From the NCBI RefSeq assembly GCF_036373705.1, contig NC_089851.1, positions 54,043,440-54,107,439 of the forward strand: a stretch of 64,000 nt of DNA, in the 5' to 3' direction. Numbering within the stretch: position 1 is the stretch's first letter; every line of letters begins with the position of its first letter. The translations under genes and the position numbers were made by a program. Origin of the DNA: Amia ocellicauda. Lineage: Eukaryota; Chordata; Actinopteri; Amiiformes; Amiidae. This document shows positions 59,453-64,000 of this stretch, piece after piece. Below the pieces are notes generated by a model. That model did no database searches and had not been told where the DNA came from. It saw only the letters and a list, made by a program, of their open reading frames with translations.

Positions 59453-60695
59453 TTAATAATGATTAATGTTAATTTCAACAATGTTGTCAAAAACAGCATA
59501 CACTATCATGTTCACGGTGGTTGGTAATGGCTGGGCAAAACTAATTTCTGCTCTCAGGTTCCCTGTTTTTATGAGCGAATAGTGCCCAGTGCACTCTTGA
59601 TCCGGGCTGAGGTTAAATGCAAACAGTGTGTAACCTCTGGCAAACTCCTTACAGTCCACTACCAGAGGCTTGTCTTTGAGGTGCTTTCCGGCTGTTTCCA
59701 CCAGGTTAAAGTTATCATTTGCGAAATCCGGTTGTAGCGGTTTAGTAGGGATCTGCTCCCCATCTACTTACAGGGCCAGGAAATTAATATCACAATGTTT
59801 AAAGTAGAAGGGGTTTATCCACAAAACCAATTGCTATTATTTTAGCCAATTGTCCCAGAAACACATTTTCCTGGTTGCAGACCCTGCTTCCTCTGGCCAG
59901 ACTGAACACTTTCATATGAACCCGATCTACAGGGTATTTTGCATTAGCCACCTGCAGCACATCGGCATGACCCAGCCTGACAGCGGGGGCCACCCGGACC
60001 CTCTTCACAAACACAGCTGCTGAGAGAACCGACAGTTTGAAATCCTCAGCGTTGCTCATGAGACAGAACGCTTCTCTGTTACGGGTGAGTTGAATTTTTA
60101 TATCAACGCCGTTCAGCACTAATTTGTCTTGAAAAAACATGTCTGCATGAATACAACCCAACAATTCTAGTTTTCGGCTTCCTGCTGTATAGGCCGCTCT
60201 ATTTCTGAACCCCAGGTTTGTCCCGTTCAGTGCGGTTACTTCATGCTGGCCGGCTGTGTCCTTGACAAAAAGGCCTGCTGAGTACTATGTGTTCAAAGTG
60301 CTTTCACTGTAGTTGAGAATGGATTCTATTATAGCCCTGTATGGATAACAGTTGTTGCTCTGGCTAATAAGTCTGTCACCGATTGTGATGTCGACCTGGC
60401 TGAAAAGGGAGGCCACGGGGTAATTTACCAGGCCCACCCGATCATCCTGGGCCAGATCAGTGCCATCATGCTTAGTAATTTTACAAGTCAGGTAGATGAT
60501 CGTGTTGTTCAGATCTAGATAGTCCTCTCCGTTTCCAGTGATGTAGAATTCCAGTGGGGCATTGTCAGAGAGCGCTGTGAGGGGGGGCACCTACACATAG
60601 AAACTCTTCTCAATGCTGGTCTGTGTGGGCACCAGCTGAAAAAGGTCCAGTTCAGATTTGGTGCACTCCTCAGAACTGCAGTGAACGAAAGCCAT
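59453..60695 (-). pseudogene. Polinton major capsid protein (double jelly-roll), broken
   Basis: Recognised by MAFVHCSSEECTKSELDLFQ at the N-terminus, then APLEFYITGNGEDYLDLNNT, VGLVNYPVASLFSQVDITIG, LISQSNNCYPYRAIIESILN, DKLVLNGVDIKIQLTRNREA, RVAPAVRLGHADVL and the C-terminal FNLSPDQECTGHYSLIKTGN. This is the double jelly-roll major capsid protein (formerly PY) that would build the icosahedral shell. It is broken in a few places. It sits between protease and pVI-like genes with 2 bp to the latter. Confidence 0.93.
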
Positions 60696-60697
60696 GT

Positions 60698-61110
60698 TTA
60701 AAATATATCCCCGCGATGTTGTTGCCTGGAGCTCCTCTTCTTACCAGCCCCGTTTCTCTTATGATTGTGTTTCTTCTGTATAGTCCTTTTAACAGGGGCC
60801 GGCGGTCCTGTGAGCCCCAGTGGTGTCGTTCTTTTCCTTTTAATGCCTCTCCTGACCTTTCGGAGCATGAATTCTACTGGCCACCGCACTTGTAACCTGC
60901 CCGACCACATCTTTAGCTATGTTTCTGGCAGCCAATTTGACGTGTGGTTTGACAATTTCTAATCCGCGTCTCAGAAAAGGCATAGCTACCAGCTACCCCC
61001 GCACCGTATTGTACTGGCATCCCGGCGAAACCGGGGAGGCCGTTACCCGCCTGATACTTGTAGTAGTTCCTATACATGTGCGGGTCTCCATAGTTTTTAA
61101 CAATCACCAT
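60698..61110 (-). pseudogene. pVI-like small virion protein of the Polinton (broken)
   Basis: The N-terminal part reads MVIVKNYGDPHMYRNYYKYQ, then AGNGLPGFAGMPVQYGAG; the C-terminal part is very basic (RGIKRKRTTP, QKKHNHKRNG). From memory, a protein with this Gly-rich start and basic end is conserved beside the capsid genes of Polintons/adintoviruses and is compared to adenovirus pVI, a membrane-disrupting minor capsid protein. That comparison is inference. It is broken. Confidence 0.7.
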
Positions 61111-61113
61111 GAT

Positions 61114-61858
61114 TTAAAAGTGGTTGTATCTAACAGGTTGGAAATGCAACTTCACTATCACCTTGCCGTATGCGAATGTCACATGTCCGTTCTGGTCAGT
61201 CTTTATTTCAGTGCTGATGGTGTCGAATTCATCCATGCTCAGGGGGACATAGTGGGGCTTATCATATAACAGCGTAACAAACTTGCCTTCTTCCCCTTTT
61301 TTAGGTATACAGCGCAGAAGCGGGGCATACATGTCACCCACTAGTTGGTGTTCAATTATATCGGTATAAACATACATGTGGTTAAAACCCGCTGTAATAT
61401 CCGCAGGCTGGGGCGATTCCCCCCCCCCCCCCCTTCTCGGGAATGAACCCCAAGACATGTGCTAGCTGGCCCGTGGTAAAAAACAATAAAGTCGAATCCC
61501 TGAAAAGCCTCACGCTTCTAATATAGTTGTATTGAAAGTATACCTTGGGCAATGTGGGGACGGCCTTGACAGCATTATTCATGGCTGTTAACAATACATC
61601 AATGTTTTTATAGTAGCCTTGTGATATTTCATAATACCAGTTTGTATCGGTTGTCTCAGAATGCAATTCAAAGCTCTGTTTCCTGTCAAACGTATTGATG
61701 GTCATGGGGTAGTGCATCTCCACCATCCCTACCTCCCATTTACCTGGTAGATCGATGGATTTGGCTAGATGGTCAGTGAAGTTGGAGCTCTTGTTGTTAG
61801 GAAATAGTGTCTCCGAGGCATTACTGGTAAAAGTCAGGTAAAATCCATTTTCACTCAT
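61114..61858 (-). pseudogene. Penton-like minor capsid protein (Polinton PX), broken
   Basis: The start reads MSENGFYLTFTSNASETLFP, then NNKSSNFTDHLAKSIDLPGK, WEVGMVEMHYP and, later, HMYVYTDIIEHQLVGDMYAP, LLRCIP and KVIVKLHFQPVRYNHF. These are landmarks of the single jelly-roll minor capsid (penton) protein that closes the capsid vertices. The gene is broken and has a long G-run on its coding strand. It is 3 bp from both neighbours, typical of the compact late-gene group. Confidence 0.88.
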
Positions 61859-61861
61859 TTT

Positions 61862-62960
61862 TTATCCTCTCACAACCCCCGGGGCTATGTCTTTCACCTC
61901 TGAAGCTTTGATCCAACTATTAAATTTAACTCCCCAACTCAGCCATTTGACTAAAACTTGTTTACCACGGCCACGGCCTCTGGAGTCTAAAATTTTCTGT
62001 ATTCGATAGACTCTGTCACCATTTGGGTTTATCTTTTGTAACTCTTCGGTGTAAAACTGACCTTTTATGTCGTCACCAGCATAATCTTTTAGTTTGTAAA
62101 TAGGCCTTAATCCAGGCACACATTTTTTAACTATGAATATTTCATCTGTGAATGTTTGCTCATACCCCTTTTCAAATTTCCCTTTTATTCTCGACACCCT
62201 CACATGATCACCTTCTTTAAACTTAAATTTTGAAGGTTTGCTTTTTACAAATGACCCATACACAGTCCTCCACACCCTCAGGGCATTGTCATGGGTGACA
62301 TCTACTGGTCGTTCCTTGACAGTTCTATGGAATGTGTGATTGTAACTGTGAAACAGCTCTAAAGTACTTCCACATTTTCGATTTTATAGTCCTATTGAAT
62401 CTCTCTACCACACTGGCTTTCACTTTACTATTTGTCACAAAATGTACAATTTGGTATTGCTTGAGAAGACTTTGAAAACCATGGTTGAGGAATTCTTTCC
62501 CCTGATCTGTCTGCAGTTTCTTTGGAACGCGCCCTTGGGTGAATATTCTTTTAAAGGCGGCACACACTTGCTGACCCGTTTTGTTTTTTAATGGTACTGC
62601 CCAGGCGTATTTGGACAACACATCTATACAGGTTAGAATGTATTTCATACCGTTGTTGAACATACAGTTGTAGAACTGACCCATTTCCACCAGGTCTGCC
62701 TGCCATTGCCAGTCAATGTCTTGTACCAGTGTCAAGTTCCTCTTAAACCTCACCCGCGCTGGTCTGTGCACTGTGTATGTATATTGATCCGATAACCATT
62801 GTGAAACATGTTCTCTTTTTATACGGTCACCCTTTGCTCTGGCACTTCTCAGCAGTGTATCGAGTCCTCCAAAACGACCGGCTTCTTTAGGCGTATAATA
62901 GATCTCTTTTAATCTCTCTTCATGGTTCATTTTCTCGTGATTAATGAATACACCCTTCAA
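61862..62960 (-). pseudogene. Polinton retrovirus-type DDE integrase with chromodomain (broken)
   Basis: The catalytic part shows RPARVRFKRNLTLVQDIDWQ, WQADLVEMGQFYN (first Asp), LQTDQGKEFLNHG (second Asp) and VVERFNRTIKSKMWKYF (Glu). The C-terminal part has an SH3-like segment (FKEGDHVRVSRIKGKF) and a chromodomain-like segment (YRIQKILDSR, QVLVKWLSWG, NSWIKASEV). The enzyme inserts the element and generates the 6-bp duplication. It is broken. It is the first gene inside the right terminal repeat. Confidence 0.93.
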
Positions 62961-62986
62961 CTTAGTAACTTATACCAAATAGTAAC

Positions 62987-63069
62987 ACCCAGGTGGCTGA
63001 GTGCTTAAGGCATTGGACTTAAGATCTAATAGATGTATGTCTGTGTGGGTTGGAATTCCACTCTGGGTA
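62987..63069 (+). tRNA. tRNA-Leu(TAA)-like gene inside the Polinton
   Basis: 83 nt: acceptor ACCCAGG/TCTGGGT (7 pairs, one G-T), discriminator A, D stem GCT/GGC, A-box region TGGCTGAGTGC, anticodon stem TTGGA/TCTAA with loop CTTAAGA (anticodon TAA), variable arm AGA/TCT as expected for a class II tRNA, and T stem GTGGG/TCCAC with loop TTGGAAT. It matches vertebrate tRNA-Leu(UAA) by eye. Two doubts: T-loop position 56 is G instead of the near-invariant C, and one T-stem pair is G-T. It lies between the integrase gene and the right terminal repeat. Confidence 0.85.
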
Positions 63070-63074
63070 AGTAC

Positions 63075-63080
63075 TTTTTT
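63075..63080 (+). terminator. Pol III terminator of the tRNA-Leu-like gene
   Basis: TTTTTT beginning six bases after the mature 3' end, the normal position for RNA polymerase III termination. Confidence 0.75.
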
Positions 63081-63131
63081 GATCAAAACTTTATTTTGTT
63101 CTCTTTTTCTAATTTAATTTATTTTATTTTA

Positions 63132-63339
63132 TACCACCCCAAAAACAATCATAAAATATATAACCTAAAATCATCACATGCACATCACTAAACACAGTTT
63201 AAAATACTTTTTTATTAAAACTTTATGTTGTTGTTCTCTTCTTATTTTAATGTATTTTATTTTGGTAACAACTTATCGTACCAAACCTAATCATAAAACA
63301 TAACCTAACACAAATAATAATAAGTTTAAACTCTTAAAC

Positions 63340-63386
<47 letters not shown>

Positions 63387-63755
63387 CATCAGGGTGAGAT
63401 GGCGGCGAACACTTGTCAAGATGACCTGTGCCCTTTCCAAAATGCCTGTCATCCTAACAAGATGGAGGTCATCCAAACAAGATGGCTGCCATCCTAACAA
63501 GATCACGGTCATCCAAACAAGATGGCTGACAGGAGAGGGTCAAAGGGTAAAACCTGTATTCTTACAAGATGGCTGACTGGAGAGGATCAAAGGGTACAGG
63601 GTAAGGAGGAGCTTCCTGGCCCATTGGGCTTCTGGGTAAGGAGGGGCTTCATGGCCCGTGAGGCTTCTGGGTAAGGCGGGTTTCCCAGCCGATGGGGCTT
63701 CTGGGTAGGGGCGGGGCCACCTGTCACTTTGACATAAAGTACCATCATTACTACT
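63132..63755 (-). repeat. Right terminal inverted repeat of the Polinton
   Basis: 624 bp, the reverse complement of 51,568-52,168. The extra length is mostly a longer (AC)n tract at about 63,342-63,381. The 20-bp and 35-bp minisatellites of the left repeat are mirrored here. Confidence 0.92.
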
Positions 63756-63761
63756 CTGATG
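63756..63761. repeat. Right target-site duplication of the Polinton
   Basis: CTGATG, five of six identical to the left copy CTTATG. Confidence 0.8.
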
Positions 63762-64000
63762 TTAGTACTTGAAATGTGTATTACCAAGCATTGATAAGTC
63801 ACACAGTGTGGCAACAATCTTGGATTATGCCTCGATTTCTCATAAACCCTTATACTGGCTGATGTGTGCTTTGGTATACAGTATCTTTGGACTGTGTTCT
63901 ACACATATCCTAAAAGACAATTCCTACATGAAGAAACATAGCAGTAATGAACAAAATATTTTGACTTACTGTACATTTTGTTCAATTTTAAGCCTGCAAT
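63762..64000. other. Right flank, continuation of the pre-insertion DNA
   Basis: No gene seen. It should continue the sequence ending at 51,567; both sides are unremarkable AT-rich DNA. Confidence 0.5.

Larger units (their letters stand above)
51568..63755. mobile_element. Polinton (Maverick) fossil, 12.2 kb
   Basis: Bounded by long terminal inverted repeats (51,568-52,168 and 63,132-63,755) starting AGTAGTAATG and by a 6-bp target duplication. Parts in order: unrecognised ORFs, DNA polymerase B, ATPase remnant, small basic ORF and a 247-residue ORF (plus strand); then protease, major capsid protein, pVI-like protein, penton-like protein and integrase (minus strand); then a tRNA-Leu-like gene. 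It is broken, with about a dozen breaks or more overall. By eye the outer 390 bp of the two terminal repeats differ at roughly 15-20 positions, so it is not a very recent insertion. At 12.2 kb it is short for the family, usually 15-20 kb. Confidence 0.95.

Noticed and set aside
60623-61269. Plus-strand frames of 65-116 codons
   Set aside because: They are antisense to the pVI-like and penton-like genes of the Polinton.

Overview
The window looks like gene-poor chromosomal DNA of a ray-finned fish. The reasons are vertebrate-type tRNA-Pro genes, several Tc1 families and an L2 LINE of the kind common in fish, a Gypsy-type solo LTR and a Polinton (Maverick). I could not name the species. I found no intact, convincingly expressed host protein gene. 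All identifications are from memory of families and from reading the sequence; nothing was searched.

Region 1 (1 to about 37,835, 59% of the window) is one tandem array of 65 units with periods of 572-596 bp. It runs off the left edge of the window. Every unit carries one tRNA-Pro-related sequence on the minus strand. Seventeen copies keep the canonical tRNA-Pro form (seven with every stem paired) and 48 belong to a degenerate lineage with the same promoter boxes. Canonical copies left of about 20.8 kb have anticodon TGG; those right of about 22.4 kb have AGG. Diagnostic variants recur at fixed offsets, showing that the array grew by copying blocks of two to six units.

Region 2 (37.8-51.5 kb) is AT-rich and full of dead mobile DNA: three Tc1/mariner remnants (one split into two opposed halves), a solo LTR with a perfect 5-bp target duplication, a fold-back element wrapped around a dispersed repeat, an L2 LINE fragment, and an orphan, inverted, shorter relative of the array unit with its own tRNA-Pro pseudogene. 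One short exon-like stretch (45,246-45,442) is unexplained.

Region 3 (51,568-63,755) is a 12.2-kb Polinton fossil with about 0.6-kb terminal inverted repeats and a near-perfect 6-bp target duplication. On the plus strand it carries DNA polymerase B, a packaging-ATPase remnant, a small basic ORF and a 247-residue ORF. On the minus strand, converging, it carries integrase, a penton-like minor capsid protein, a pVI-like small protein, the major capsid protein and an adenain-type protease, with 2-3 bp between most neighbours. It is clearly broken, with about a dozen breaks or more over the whole element. Between the integrase gene and the right terminal repeat lies a well-folded tRNA-Leu(TAA) sequence with its own Pol III terminator, which is unusual cargo. 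Region 4 (63,756-64,000) is the continuation of the DNA the Polinton landed in.
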